A stretch of 64,000 bases of DNA from JANMES01 sp038229715 (GCA_038229715.1 JBBROD010000009.1:11583-75582), one strand, 5' to 3'. Shown: positions 17,748 through 26,424, numbered from the stretch's first letter. Made by a program: numbers and translations. The notes: generated by a model not told the origin, from the letters alone.

Positions 17748-18837
17748 CGCGTTTGCCTCCAAAGTGGGGACAGGCGTACATTTCCTCCGGCACTCTGAGG
17801 TAGTGAGCGGCAGACACCGTGATGTCGTGGCCGATCCACTCGCTGACAACGTGCTGCGGGTACTGGCTCGCCCAGCGTGTCTCACAGCACTTGCGGAGGG
17901 TGTGGAAGGGCTTGGCGTACTCCCCGACCTCCGCACGCCGGATAATGGCCAATGCGGTGCGGTAAAGGTTGTTCGGGTTGATTCCGGCGCAAGGGCCATC
18001 AGCCGCACCACCCGCCGCCAGAACCGCCTGCATCCCACTCGGACACCGTGCCGGCTCAATCGGCACAACGCGCGTACGGGATTTGGTTGTTTCCATCTCA
18101 AGCCCGGCGTGAACCGTCATGCGGTTTCGGGCTATGTCGATCGCCGCCCAAGTCAATCCGGTTGCCTCGCTGCGCCGGAGTCCGCACCAGTACGCCAGCC
18201 GGAAAAGGTTGCGCCATGGTTCGGATGGACACTCCGCCAGAATCTTGCCCAGATCGCCTGTCGTTATTTCCTTCCACGTTTTGTTGATCCTCGGCACGGA
18301 GCCGTTGAGCTTGCGGAACGGGTTGGAGCCAATCCTGTCCTGGCTCACGGCTTCCTCGAACATCTGCTTTGCCACTCGGACATAACCCCGAATCGTGAAC
18401 AGGCCGGGTTTTTTGTACGGGTTGGTCTTTTTGCCGGGATTACGGCCCGCTTCCAAGCTGGCGGAAATCTCACCCGACGCCATCGCCGCCATCCACTCAG
18501 CCGCCTGCGCACGGGTAATCAAGTCAATCGACGGGTTGGTGTCAAAGTAGGCCGACAGGTACATCCGGCAGGCTCGGTAGCTGCGGAGCGTTTTGTCGGC
18601 TACGTCGGTGCGGCTGGAAATGTAAAACTCCAACCACTCGGACAGCCGGGGCGCTTCACTCGTGGCCCGTTCGCCGCTGAGTTGATTGCCAAGCCGCCGG
18701 CAGTAGGCGCGGGCGTCACGCTGGGTGACGGTGCGTTTATTGCCGATGGAGCGGGCTTTTTTCTTTCCCGCAACCGTTCGCCACTCGGCACGCCAGTAGC
18801 TGCCGTTGCTGACGAGATAAACCGCGATGGTTCGCAT
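17731..18837 (-). CDS. int: Tyrosine-family phage integrase
   Basis: 368 residues. It catalyses site-specific integration and excision at tRNA-Thr. A SAM-like core-binding domain (about 62-180) precedes the catalytic domain with Arg221/222 (C-G-L-R-R-S-E-A-T-G-L), Lys252, H312-x-x-R315 (F-H-T-L-R), His337 (W-I-G-H) and nucleophile Tyr346 (A-A-H-Y-L-R). All catalytic positions are present. It is transcribed towards attL, with its stop 84 bases from the core. The usual N-terminal arm-binding domain is short (about 60 residues). Confidence 0.95.
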   Translation of the reverse strand: MRTIAVYLVSNGSYWRAEWRTVAGKKKARSIGNKRTVTQRDARAYCRRLGNQLSGERATSEAPRLSEWLEFYISSRTDVADKTLRSYRACRMYLSAYFDTNPSIDLITRAQAAEWMAAMASGEISASLEAGRNPGKKTNPYKKPGLFTIRGYVRVAKQMFEEAVSQDRIGSNPFRKLNGSVPRINKTWKEITTGDLGKILAECPSEPWRNLFRLAYWCGLRRSEATGLTWAAIDIARNRMTVHAGLEMETTKSRTRVVPIEPARCPSGMQAVLAAGGAADGPCAGINPNNLYRTALAIIRRAEVGEYAKPFHTLRKCCETRWASQYPQHVVSEWIGHDITVSAAHYLRVPEEMYACPHFGGKRAIGGR

Positions 18838-18881
18838 AACGCGAATCTACAAAGGGAATTAGGGGAAGGGAAATTTATCGC

Positions 18882-18909
18882 TTGACTGGTAGTTTTCTTT
18901 TTGTATACT
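18882..18909 (+). promoter_or_regulatory. Early promoter, copy 1
   Basis: TTGACT (18882-18887), 16-base spacer, TATACT (18904-18909). The 32 bases from 18882 match those from 25606 at 31 positions, including the whole spacer. The predicted RNA start is about 18916, only a few bases before the GTG at 18922. Confidence 0.75.
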
Positions 18910-18921
18910 TAAATCAACTAA

Positions 18922-19287
18922 GTGATTCATTGTCAAAATCAACTTCGCCGCTCACCACTCAACCGCGGTACGTCGCGATTAAAACGCTCCCCGCTCAATC
19001 GCGTGAGCGTCAAGCGGAAGTCGTCGACGGCCCGTACCGAGTGCATCCGACTGGTTCGCCAGCGTGCCGGCGGAATATGCGAGATGGGCCGGATCATCGG
19101 TGATCGACGCTGCTGTATGGCTGGCTCGCAATGCCACGAGGTGAAGTCGCGCGGGCAGGGTGGAAGCATCACCGACCCCGACAACTGCCTGTGGGCCTGC
19201 CAATGGTGTCACGAATGGGTGCATCAGCATCCGAAAAAAGCTGCCGAGTTGGGTCTGCTTTCCAGCATGAAATGGATGACGGCATGA
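18922..19287 (+). CDS. HNH nuclease-like protein
   Basis: 121 residues. The basic N-terminus repeats R-S-P-L-N-R, as in many phage HNH proteins. The C-terminal half has C-H-E-V-K-S-R-G, D-P-D-N-C-L-W-A-C, and C-H-E-W-V-H-Q-H-P, which is the H-N-H fold with zinc-binding cysteines. The start is probably the GTG at 18922, because the conserved basic repeat begins just after it; the leader would then be only a few bases. It could process DNA ends or be a free-standing endonuclease. It overlaps the next gene by ATGA. Confidence 0.72.
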   Translation: MIHCQNQLRRSPLNRGTSRLKRSPLNRVSVKRKSSTARTECIRLVRQRAGGICEMGRIIGDRRCCMAGSQCHEVKSRGQGGSITDPDNCLWACQWCHEWVHQHPKKAAELGLLSSMKWMTA

Positions 19288-19775
19288 ACGAAATCACACC
19301 CACTGCCGAAATCGACAACGCCATCGCCAGCATTTCCGGTGGCGCAATGGACAAGGAAGAAATCATCTTTCTTTACGACCGCCTGATGTCATTGAAGCAG
19401 GCTGCGGCTGAGACGTTGGACCGGATGAAGGGCGCGATGATCGCCTGGATTGAATTAAACGGATCAATCGAGATCGGCGACGTTCGCTACTACGCCGCCG
19501 TAGAGAAGAAAACAAAGCCGCGCAATCCGAACATGGCCGAGTTTTACAAGGCGGTGCTGATGGCCGTTGGTGGCGACGAAGAAGCCTTTGCCAGTTCGCT
19601 CGCCAGCAACGCATTCAAGCACGGCCAGCTTCGGAAGTTGTTGGCCGAGATTCACGGCGACGAGCAGGGCGAGATTCAGTACGGCCTGCTCTTTGAAACC
19701 ATCGAGGAATCGAAGCTCGCCGAGGGCAAGCCGATCAAGAAGTTGCAGGTGATGGATAAGAAGTTTTTGAGATAA
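19284..19775 (+). CDS. Early phage protein of unknown function
   Basis: 163 residues, starting at the ATG that overlaps the HNH stop. It is helical and acidic. M-D-K-E-E-I-I-F-L-Y-D-R-L-M-S-L-K-Q-A-A-A could form a short coiled coil. The position just before the ERF gene suggests a part in recombination, as Gp157-like proteins often precede annealing proteins, but similarity to that family is not clear to me. Confidence 0.6.
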   Translation: MNEITPTAEIDNAIASISGGAMDKEEIIFLYDRLMSLKQAAAETLDRMKGAMIAWIELNGSIEIGDVRYYAAVEKKTKPRNPNMAEFYKAVLMAVGGDEEAFASSLASNAFKHGQLRKLLAEIHGDEQGEIQYGLLFETIEESKLAEGKPIKKLQVMDKKFLR

Positions 19776-19814
19776 CCATTTAACCACCGGCTTTTAGCCG
19801 GAGAAGGAACTGCC

Positions 19815-20714
19815 ATGCGTAATTCAGAGTCGATCAAGGAAATCGCACCAGCCTTTCTGCTGGCGCAAACCGATATGGACGCGGCGACAAAGGACGCTAC
19901 GAATCCCCACTTCGGGAGCAAGTACGCGGACTTCGCCAGTGTGGTTGGAGTCGTGAAACCGTTGCTGAATAAGAATGACATTTCATTCCTGCAGCCGGTT
20001 CGCCTGACCGATGCAGGCGTTGAAATCGAAACGATCCTGATGCACAAATCGGGCGAGTTTTTCAGTGAGGTTTTGTCTATCCCGTTGGTTCGCCGAGATG
20101 CTCAGGGCGTGGGTTCTGCGATCAGCTACGGCAAGCGATACGCGCTGCAGTCCATTTGCGGCGTTCCGTCCGAAGATGACGACGGCAACATCGCATCAGA
20201 GAAGCCACAGCAACGGCCCGCAGCTAAAGCACCGGAGAAGCGGCAAGAAGTAAAGCCCGATACTGACATCACATTTAAGCACAAGGTTTCCGAGGCGTTG
20301 GCGGCGCAGGGTATCGAGCTGGCTCACCAGAAAATCGCCGTGGACGTTATCAAATCCATCATCAACAAAGATGACTTGCTAACTATCGCGGCGGCGGATC
20401 GTGGACGATTTATCAAAGCCATTGCCGATGGGAAGTACACCGATGCGATGAAGAAGGAAATCGACCGAGTGCTACCAGCCACAGAAGGACCGGCGAATCC
20501 GCAACCCTTCGCTGCTGCCGTCTACGCCGCGTTCAAGGCGCGTGGCGCTGAAACTATGGAGCATCAACGCGAAGCCGCACGCAACGCGGCGAAGTCGATG
20601 AAGTGCAACGATATTCGAGTCATCCCGGAAGGTGAGGCGCGGGATAAGTTCTTGGCCGACATCGCGGAAGGCTCGTTCGACAAGTTCATTAAGACAGAAA
20701 AGGCGGTGGCGTAA
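19815..20714 (+). CDS. erf: ERF-family single-strand annealing protein
   Basis: 299 residues. The N-terminal 135 residues match the ERF family: P-A-F-L-L-A-Q, N-P-H-F-G-S-K-Y-A-D-F-A-S-V, then R-D-A-Q-G-V-G-S-A-I-S-Y-G-K-R-Y-A-L. It anneals complementary strands during phage recombination and circularisation. A Pro/Lys-rich linker leads to a second helical region (about 170-299) not typical of the short ERF proteins. The stop abuts the ssb start, so the two are probably co-translated and act together. Confidence 0.88.
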   Translation: MRNSESIKEIAPAFLLAQTDMDAATKDATNPHFGSKYADFASVVGVVKPLLNKNDISFLQPVRLTDAGVEIETILMHKSGEFFSEVLSIPLVRRDAQGVGSAISYGKRYALQSICGVPSEDDDGNIASEKPQQRPAAKAPEKRQEVKPDTDITFKHKVSEALAAQGIELAHQKIAVDVIKSIINKDDLLTIAAADRGRFIKAIADGKYTDAMKKEIDRVLPATEGPANPQPFAAAVYAAFKARGAETMEHQREAARNAAKSMKCNDIRVIPEGEARDKFLADIAEGSFDKFIKTEKAVA

Positions 20715-21179
20715 ATGTCGAGTTTCAACAAAGCATTGCTGATGGGGAATCTCACGCGAGATCCGCAGTTAAAGTTTCTACCGAGTCAGGCGGCGGTGGT
20801 GGAGTTCGGCATCGCCGTCAACCGGAAGTACAAAACCGCGAACGGCGAATCGCGCGAGGAAGTCACGTTCGTTGACGTTGCTTTCTTCGGGAAGGTGGCC
20901 GAAGTCATCAACCAGTATTTCAAGAAGGGTGATTCAATCTTCATCGAGGGCCGGTTGAAGTACGACAGTTGGGAGGACAAGCAAGGGGGGAAGCGGCAGA
21001 AGATCAGCGTTGTCGGCGAGAACTTCCAGTTTGTCGGCGGCAAGCGAGAAGGTGGCGAACAGGAATCGCGCCCGCCGGCCCGCAATTTGCGCAAGGAAGT
21101 CGCCGGTCGCGCCCCAGCGGAACAGCCGTTCGGGGATGAGCGGGAGTTTCATGACCCGGACCAGGAAGTTCCGTTCTAG
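20715..21179 (+). CDS. ssb: Single-stranded DNA-binding protein
   Basis: 154 residues. An OB-fold (residues 1-108: F-N-K-A-L-L-M-G-N-L-T-R-D-P, V-A-F-F-G-K-V-A-E, Y-F-K-K-G-D, I-E-G-R-L) is followed by a flexible tail and the acidic tip D-P-D-Q-E-V-P-F, which in this family docks partner enzymes. It starts directly after the ERF stop. It protects phage single strands during replication and annealing. Confidence 0.95.
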   Translation: MSSFNKALLMGNLTRDPQLKFLPSQAAVVEFGIAVNRKYKTANGESREEVTFVDVAFFGKVAEVINQYFKKGDSIFIEGRLKYDSWEDKQGGKRQKISVVGENFQFVGGKREGGEQESRPPARNLRKEVAGRAPAEQPFGDEREFHDPDQEVPF

Positions 21180-21206
21180 TCAACGAATCACACACGGGGA
21201 ATCACG

Positions 21207-21971
21207 ATGAAGTTACAGCAGACGGAAGAACTCACGCCGGCGGAAGTTTCGGCGCTTGAGACACACGAAGAAACCATCGAACACGGTCGCCAGACGTTCC
21301 TTGACGTAGGCCGGGCGCTGGCGGCAATCCAAGAGGGGAAGCTCTACCGCGACACTTGCCCGACGTTCGAGGACTACTGCAAGGCCCGCTGGGGTATGTC
21401 GAAATCCTACGCCTACCGCCAAATCGAGGCTGCGGCGGTGGTCGATGAAATGTCGCCAATTGGCGACAAATTTCACTCTGGACTGAAAGTTGAGAGTGAG
21501 GGGCAGGCCCGCGAACTTGGCAAAATTGAACCGGAAAAGCGCGAAAAAGTGCTGAAATCGGCCACGAAAAAGGCCAAGGCAGAAGGGAAGGAAAAGCCCA
21601 CCGCCAAGGACATCAAAGCCGAGGTTCAAAAGGTCAAAGCAACCCCGGTGAAGCCGGAGGAAACACCCGCTAAGCCTATCGGTCCTGAGCCGTGGAACAC
21701 GCGCTATCACCCCGCGCACGACGAAGCCGCCGCCGCTCTGGATGCGTTCAGGGCGGCGATTGTGAAGCTCGCGCGGCTGGACGGAACCGACGCCGCCTTT
21801 GTTGCTTGGATCGTTGAGAAGGATTGGTGCAAATCTATCGACGGGATGGCGGCAACGCTCGCCGGTCATCGTGTCACGGGCTGGGCAAGCGAAGCGGAAA
21901 AGTCCCGGTTGTCTGACAGTCGGCCATTCCTGTTCAAGATCGACAAGGCCAAGGGCAGGAGGTCGGCGTGA
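21207..21971 (+). CDS. Phage protein with ParB/DUF3102-like N-terminus
   Basis: 254 residues. The first 130 (I-E-H-G-R-Q-T-F-L-D-V-G-R-A-L-A-A-I, C-P-T-F-E-D-Y-C-K-A-R-W-G-M-S-K-S-Y-A-Y-R-Q-I-E-A) match a helical domain common in phage and plasmid DNA-interacting proteins, including an HTH-like segment. A Lys-rich linker (about 110-155) follows. It may bind DNA near the replication genes. It overlaps the helicase start by 4 bases. Confidence 0.6.
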   Translation: MKLQQTEELTPAEVSALETHEETIEHGRQTFLDVGRALAAIQEGKLYRDTCPTFEDYCKARWGMSKSYAYRQIEAAAVVDEMSPIGDKFHSGLKVESEGQARELGKIEPEKREKVLKSATKKAKAEGKEKPTAKDIKAEVQKVKATPVKPEETPAKPIGPEPWNTRYHPAHDEAAAALDAFRAAIVKLARLDGTDAAFVAWIVEKDWCKSIDGMAATLAGHRVTGWASEAEKSRLSDSRPFLFKIDKAKGRRSA

Positions 21972-23725
21972 GCTTTGACCTATTCACACTCCCAGCGCCG
22001 AAGATCATCGCGCCGCAGTTCCCGCAGGCCGGCGGGGGATTCTCTCTTTCGTGGTGTCAACGCGAGGACGTAGATACCGCGACCGAAGCCTTCCGAAAGT
22101 CTTATCGCAAGGTGGCCGTCGTGGGCGCTACTGGCTACGGCAAGGGACCGATGATCGCGGAGATGGCCGGTCGGATGTTGGCCGCGTTCGGTCCCGGCCT
22201 TGTGCTGGTGGATCGCGCCAATCTGGTCGAGCAGCTTGCCGACGAAATCGACTATCACCTTGATACTACGGTCGGGCGTGTAGCCGATGGTTCGGCGACG
22301 GGGTTACAGCATTCCGTTGTAGTCTCAACCGTGCAGGCGATGTATACGCGCGACCGTACTGATCGGCCACTCTATGAGTATCCACAGATCACAGATCGCC
22401 GCTGGGTTATCGTGGATGAAGCGCATAAGTTTTTCGCTTCGTGCTTCCGGGCCGTCTGCGAACACTTCGTCGATATGAACGGTGCAAGGGTCGCTTTGTT
22501 CACCGCTACGCCGGTGGCGGCTAATGGCGACGACTGGCGATCATTTGCCGACTGGACGGCGCACGAGCCGGGGCCGTGCAACCGCACGATTAGCTGGTGC
22601 GTTGAGAATGGCTTGCTCGTTCCCATGCGGCAGGGTTATGTCCATGCCCGCGCCGATGTTTCAAAAGTCTATGAAAAGCTAAGTGCGGTCACGACAGACG
22701 ACGATCAGGAAGATTCGGGCGACGAACTGGCCGGGGTGTTGATCGAGATGTTGACCAACACTGACGAGCGGGCCGCTTGTGAGTTTGCCAGCGGTGTTGC
22801 ACAGGCTATCGGTGATGCTCGCGCGATGATCTTCTCGCCGCCAAGAGTGGAGGCGTTGAAGCTGCTAACGTCGTGGTTGAAACATTCCGTTCCATGTGAA
22901 GCGGTATGGGGCGCGCGTCCGAACAAATCAGACATCCTAAAAGCGTTCAAGCGTGGTTATCCGCAAGCACTCGCCAGCGTCAACATGCTTTGCGAGGGTG
23001 CGAACTTTCCCGAAGTCTCAAAAGGGTTTGTGTTTCGCACGATCAAAAACAACTGGCGGATGAGTACGCAAATCGCCGGTCGCATGGTTCGGCTTCATCC
23101 GAGCATCCAGAGCGAGATTCGCCGATGGGATGGCCCGGAGTACGCAGAGAAGCGGCGGCAGATCATCGCCGATAGTCCGAAGCCGGAAGCCTTTATCTAT
23201 GACCTGGTAGGCAACGACGGGCGCGCCCAGCAATCAACAGTGATTGAAGTGCTGGCCGGGGATCAGTCAGAGGACATTAAGCGGGCGATGGGTGAACTGA
23301 TTCAAAGCCGAATCGCCAAGAGCCGCAAGAGTGGCGAACCGATCGACAAGGATTTGCTGGCCGAGGCCGCGACCAAAGTATTGACGCGACAGAATGACGA
23401 ACTGGCGGAACTCGCCCGCCGCCGGGGGATGGCTGGCGAGTTTGGTGCGGATGTAACCGTTTCTTATGACACGCCGCTCGTTGCCTTGCCGATTGCGCCT
23501 ACCGCGAAACACGCGGCGACGGTGGCAGAGAAGGCGATGTATGTCGCGTTCGCCGTGGATTACGACGTAGCCGCTGCTGTAGCGATTGCCAACACCAAAC
23601 CACGGAATCAATTACGGGGAATGACGCAGGGCGCGCGTGCCAAACTTGCCAAGATGAACCGCAAACCAGACTGGCGACGTGCGCAGCGTGCGTTTCCTGA
23701 GTGGATCCCGAACTGGAAGAAATAA
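21968..23725 (+). CDS. DEAH-box superfamily 2 helicase
   Basis: 585 residues. Helicase motifs: I at 53-60 (G-A-T-G-Y-G-K-G), II at 150-153 (D-E-A-H), III at 179-182 (T-A-T-P), and a second RecA-like domain with a motif VI-like Q-I-A-G-R-M-V-R. It probably unwinds DNA in phage replication or recombination. Motif I has Gly after the lysine in place of the usual Thr/Ser that coordinates magnesium. The C-terminal 130 residues are unassigned. Confidence 0.85.
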   Translation: MSFDLFTLPAPKIIAPQFPQAGGGFSLSWCQREDVDTATEAFRKSYRKVAVVGATGYGKGPMIAEMAGRMLAAFGPGLVLVDRANLVEQLADEIDYHLDTTVGRVADGSATGLQHSVVVSTVQAMYTRDRTDRPLYEYPQITDRRWVIVDEAHKFFASCFRAVCEHFVDMNGARVALFTATPVAANGDDWRSFADWTAHEPGPCNRTISWCVENGLLVPMRQGYVHARADVSKVYEKLSAVTTDDDQEDSGDELAGVLIEMLTNTDERAACEFASGVAQAIGDARAMIFSPPRVEALKLLTSWLKHSVPCEAVWGARPNKSDILKAFKRGYPQALASVNMLCEGANFPEVSKGFVFRTIKNNWRMSTQIAGRMVRLHPSIQSEIRRWDGPEYAEKRRQIIADSPKPEAFIYDLVGNDGRAQQSTVIEVLAGDQSEDIKRAMGELIQSRIAKSRKSGEPIDKDLLAEAATKVLTRQNDELAELARRRGMAGEFGADVTVSYDTPLVALPIAPTAKHAATVAEKAMYVAFAVDYDVAAAVAIANTKPRNQLRGMTQGARAKLAKMNRKPDWRRAQRAFPEWIPNWKK

Positions 23726-23736
23726 CGGAGATTGTG

Positions 23737-24048
23737 ATGGGATTGAAAGAAAAAAGAGAACTCGCCCGCGTTGGCTTGAAAGTAATGGCCGAGAAGGTGC
23801 TGAGCCGCATCGCCGCAGGTGATGACATCGAAGAAATTGTTGACGGTGCGTTCGGTGAATCGTGCGACATGTTGACGTTATTTGAAGGTCCGATTGAGGA
23901 ATTTCCCGGCCCGGAAGGAACGGGTTATCGGCGGGATATGGTTCGCATCCGCCGCTGGGTTGCCGCCGGTGCTAGTGGTCCGGTACTCAAGCCCGGCAGG
24001 CGCGATGATGGTCCCGGCCTATCCAGCGATTACCGCGTTCCGTTTTGA
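23737..24048 (+). CDS. Small early phage protein
   Basis: 103 residues from the ATG at 23737, which follows CGGAG. The N-terminal half is helical and charged; the C-terminal half is Gly/Pro/Arg-rich. No family recognised. It lies 11 bases after the helicase. Confidence 0.5.
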   Translation: MGLKEKRELARVGLKVMAEKVLSRIAAGDDIEEIVDGAFGESCDMLTLFEGPIEEFPGPEGTGYRRDMVRIRRWVAAGASGPVLKPGRRDDGPGLSSDYRVPF

Positions 24049-24050
24049 AC

Positions 24051-24281
24051 ATGACCACCGCGCAAAGAAACATTCTCGCCAAGCTCACCGACGGCCCGGC
24101 TGATTATCTGGCCGTCAGTGACGCCACGTTCGCAACGCTCGTTGAGTTAGGCGTGATGGCATACGCCAAATGGCCGATTGGCGATCCGTTCATCTGCATC
24201 ACAGACGAGGGGATTGACGCGCTGCAGCCGGTAGAGATTCGCTGGCCGGGAATGACTGCCGAAGAAATGAGGGCGGCATGA
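24051..24281 (+). CDS. Small early phage protein
   Basis: 76 residues from the ATG at 24051; a TTG overlapping the previous stop is an alternative start. The sequence is compatible with a small winged-helix-like fold (L-T-D-G-P-A-D-Y-L...L-V-E-L-G-V...I-T-D-E-G), as seen in short phage DNA-binding proteins. That assignment is tentative. It overlaps the next start. Confidence 0.5.
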   Translation: MTTAQRNILAKLTDGPADYLAVSDATFATLVELGVMAYAKWPIGDPFICITDEGIDALQPVEIRWPGMTAEEMRAA

Positions 24282-24718
24282 GCGACGAAATCGACATCAA
24301 ACATATCAACATGGACGACCTGCAACAGAAGCAAAAGGTTGTTCGCATGGTCGGCACGCTCAAGGGCTATTGGCGGCTGGCGTTCAAGCGGTCGCGCCCG
24401 GCCCGGTCACTGTCTCAAAACCGATACTACTTTGGCGTAGTGGTGAAGGCGTTGGTGGATTGGATGCACGATGAGAACGGCGAGAAAGTCGAACAGCTTG
24501 AAGCGCACGATTGGCTGGCTCGCCGCTTCTTGGGTGCGTGTGTGGCAGTAGATCATTGTGCCGGGAAGATTCAGATTGAAAAGCGGCATTCTACGCACAC
24601 GCTCACAACGGTTCAGTTTTCGGAATACATCGAACAGTGCCGAGATTTCCTTGCCGACTATTGCGGGATTATTACCGAAGACCCTAACCCGGCATGGCGC
24701 GAGGAGTGTGCGGCATGA
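24278..24718 (+). CDS. NinB-like recombination protein
   Basis: 146 residues. The segment R-S-L-S-Q-N-R-Y-Y-F-G-V-V-V-K-A-L and the closing F-S-E-Y-I-E-Q-C-R-D-F...D-P-N-P match small phage proteins related to NinB, which act with annealing proteins on single strands. The ATGA overlaps on both sides fit translational coupling with the recombination genes. Confidence 0.6.
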   Translation: MSDEIDIKHINMDDLQQKQKVVRMVGTLKGYWRLAFKRSRPARSLSQNRYYFGVVVKALVDWMHDENGEKVEQLEAHDWLARRFLGACVAVDHCAGKIQIEKRHSTHTLTTVQFSEYIEQCRDFLADYCGIITEDPNPAWREECAA

Positions 24719-25161
24719 GCAAGCCACTAAGCAGCATTGCCATTGAAGTGCTTCGTCATCGTGTAGTTGCTGAGCGGATGGTCGCCAGCGCCGCGTTGTT
24801 TGATCCGATCAGCTACGTTCCGCGTGCGCAAGCCGCCGGCGTACTCGGTCGCCACTTCTACGATGATGCAGCTTATTGGTTGTACGCGACGGCGGTGTTC
24901 TCGGTTGAGCGGTTTTACGACCGCCGCCAGATGTTATCGCTTGCAGCCGCAGCATTGAAGGCGAACCACGAAGGCCGGAAGGTTTGCAGGCTGGCCGAGT
25001 TTGCAAACAGAATAGATTTCCATCAGCCGGGATTCGACACCTGGTGCGAGCGGATGATTGAACTATCGGAACGATACACAGAAGCCGAACGACGTATGAA
25101 GTCTGCGGTTGACTTGCTGGCAGGCCGCGAGCCAGCGATGCACCATACGGGTGCGGCGTAA
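24715..25161 (+). CDS. Possible DnaB N-terminal-domain-like protein
   Basis: 148 residues from the ATG overlapping the previous stop. V-V-A-E-R-M-V-A-S-A-A-L-F-D-P and G-R-H-F-Y-D-D-A-A-Y-W-L-Y recall the N-terminal domain of replicative helicases (E-x-x-V-L-G-A-L-L-x-D-P...F-Y-D). No ATPase domain follows, so it could act as a loader, inhibitor or adaptor for a host helicase. The similarity is weak. It is the last gene before a 481-base gene-free stretch. Confidence 0.45.
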   Translation: MSKPLSSIAIEVLRHRVVAERMVASAALFDPISYVPRAQAAGVLGRHFYDDAAYWLYATAVFSVERFYDRRQMLSLAAAALKANHEGRKVCRLAEFANRIDFHQPGFDTWCERMIELSERYTEAERRMKSAVDLLAGREPAMHHTGAA

Positions 25162-25605
25162 ACAATCTAACTCGTGGGACACATTCATTCCCGGCGTGCG
25201 AGTCTAAAAAAGTGCCGGGGCCAGCGGAAACCTCAGGCGTTATACGGCAACGTGTAATTCTGAAATCTGCTGACGGCCGTTGCGGGCCGTGGCCGAGAAA
25301 GTAGGGACCGAATCCGCAGCAGACCAAGGCTCGAAAACCAGTCGCCTGAGAGACGGCGACCGGGGCGAACAGCCCGACTCCTTGGCCGAGTGAGCGAACT
25401 CGCAAAACACGCCCGCCGCCGTGTCAGACACGGATCGAAGCCCGATCAGGGACGATCGCTATGCCATGATTTACCCTATTTTTGTGGGGGTAGGGGGAAC
25501 ACACCATGCGTTTTCCTCGACATAACCAGCAACTTAGCTGAAACCCGCGCAATCCCAAGGGATTGCAAGCCGGGAAGAATCTTGAAGATTCCAGAAAATT
25601 GCCTG
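25162..25605 (+). ncRNA. Gene-free, hairpin-rich stretch; candidate structured RNA
   Basis: This is the only long gap in an early module whose genes overlap by 4 bases. It holds many perfect stems: ACGGCC/GGCCGT near 25273; CCAAGG (25324) with CCTTGG (25380), enclosing GTCGCC/GGCGAC (25341-25360) and GGGC/GCCC (25363-25375); CCGTGT/ACACGG (25419-25433); CAATCCC/GGGATTG (25550-25565); and GAATCTT/AAGATTC (25577-25591). I find no group I or II intron, RNase P, tmRNA or tRNA signature. The strand is assumed from the surrounding transcription. Confidence 0.4.
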
Positions 25606-25633
25606 TTGACTGTTAGTTTTCTTTTTGTATACT
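25606..25633 (+). promoter_or_regulatory. Early promoter, copy 2
   Basis: TTGACT (25606-25611), 16 bases, TATACT (25628-25633). It is nearly identical to the 18882 promoter over 32 bases. The next ATG is at 25643, about 3 bases from the expected RNA start, implying a leaderless or nearly leaderless mRNA. Confidence 0.75.
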
Positions 25634-25642
25634 TAAAACATC

Positions 25643-25975
25643 ATGACCACCTACGACCTATCCCAACTTCCCCCCGAACCCACCCGCCGCGAACTGGAAC
25701 GGGATAGGCAGTTGGAATCACTCAGCGGCATCGAAGCCGCGATTGTCGCCAAGGCCAGCGAAATGATGGCCGAGGAATACGGCGAGACGCAGGACGGCGG
25801 GTTTAACACGGTGGCGGACGCGGTGGACTGGGTGTACGGCCATCGCGCCGGGATAGCGAAGTCGGTGGCTCGCCAGTCGGGAGCGTTGGAAGCGGTCGCG
25901 GAAATCGTGGACGACTTGGTGACGCGGGAACTGCTGCGGGAAATCGGGAACGAGCAGAACGGACGTGGGAAATGA
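25643..25975 (+). CDS. Hypothetical phage protein, first gene of second early operon
   Basis: 110 residues, acidic and helical (E-L-E-R-D-R-Q-L-E-S-L, later A-V-A-E-I-V-D-D-L-V). No family recognised. It has no room for a ribosome binding site after the promoter, so translation is probably leaderless. It ends by overlapping the next start in the recurring junction GGACGTGGGAAATGAGCATG. Confidence 0.55.
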   Translation: MTTYDLSQLPPEPTRRELERDRQLESLSGIEAAIVAKASEMMAEEYGETQDGGFNTVADAVDWVYGHRAGIAKSVARQSGALEAVAEIVDDLVTRELLREIGNEQNGRGK

Positions 25976-26424
25976 GCATGGAAAAGGAATGGATTACCGA
26001 GTCGGGTTTGAACGCGGCGGTAGCGAAAGCCAACCATCGCTGCGGCTATGTCGGTGTTCCGGCTAGTCACCCGCTATTCGGGAAGGATTACAGCGACACC
26101 GTGAATGCAAAGGTGAGCGAGCTTGGAGACTTCCCGATAGGCAAGCGTGGAATCATCGACGTATTTCTGGTGGCAGTTGATCCCGAAAGGCAATTATCGC
26201 TCGGGTTTCTATTCAACGTTCACGGCGGCATCACGTTTTCCGGCAACCAACTGCGGCTCAATTCCAACCTGTGGTGGTTCGGCTACGACTGTATGCACGC
26301 TGGCGACACGCTCGAAACCTGCACGCTGGAATTTTGCATCGGCGAGTGCGAATCGCTGGCAAAGCAACTGGCGGCATTCCCGACCGACAAACGAATCTTC
26401 AAGGCGGAAGGAAGTGGGAAATGA
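25972..26424 (+). CDS. Conserved phage protein with W-W-F-G-Y-D-C motif
   Basis: 150 residues. H-P-L-F-G-K-D-Y, V-H-G-G-I-T-F-S-G, W-W-F-G-Y-D-C-M-H-A-G-D and C-E-S-L-A-K-Q-L match a widespread phage protein family of unknown function, usually among small early or accessory genes. The Cys/His/Asp cluster could bind metal. It is coupled to both neighbours by stop-start overlap. Confidence 0.6.
   Translation: MSMEKEWITESGLNAAVAKANHRCGYVGVPASHPLFGKDYSDTVNAKVSELGDFPIGKRGIIDVFLVAVDPERQLSLGFLFNVHGGITFSGNQLRLNSNLWWFGYDCMHAGDTLETCTLEFCIGECESLAKQLAAFPTDKRIFKAEGSGK

Noticed and set aside
17641..18885. 414-residue frame on the plus strand
   Set aside because: Antisense to the integrase, with no recognisable motif, and it begins inside the tRNA.
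25162..25605. Group I intron or tmRNA
   Set aside because: I looked for the conserved core (P7/R-S pairing) and for a tag reading frame and found neither.
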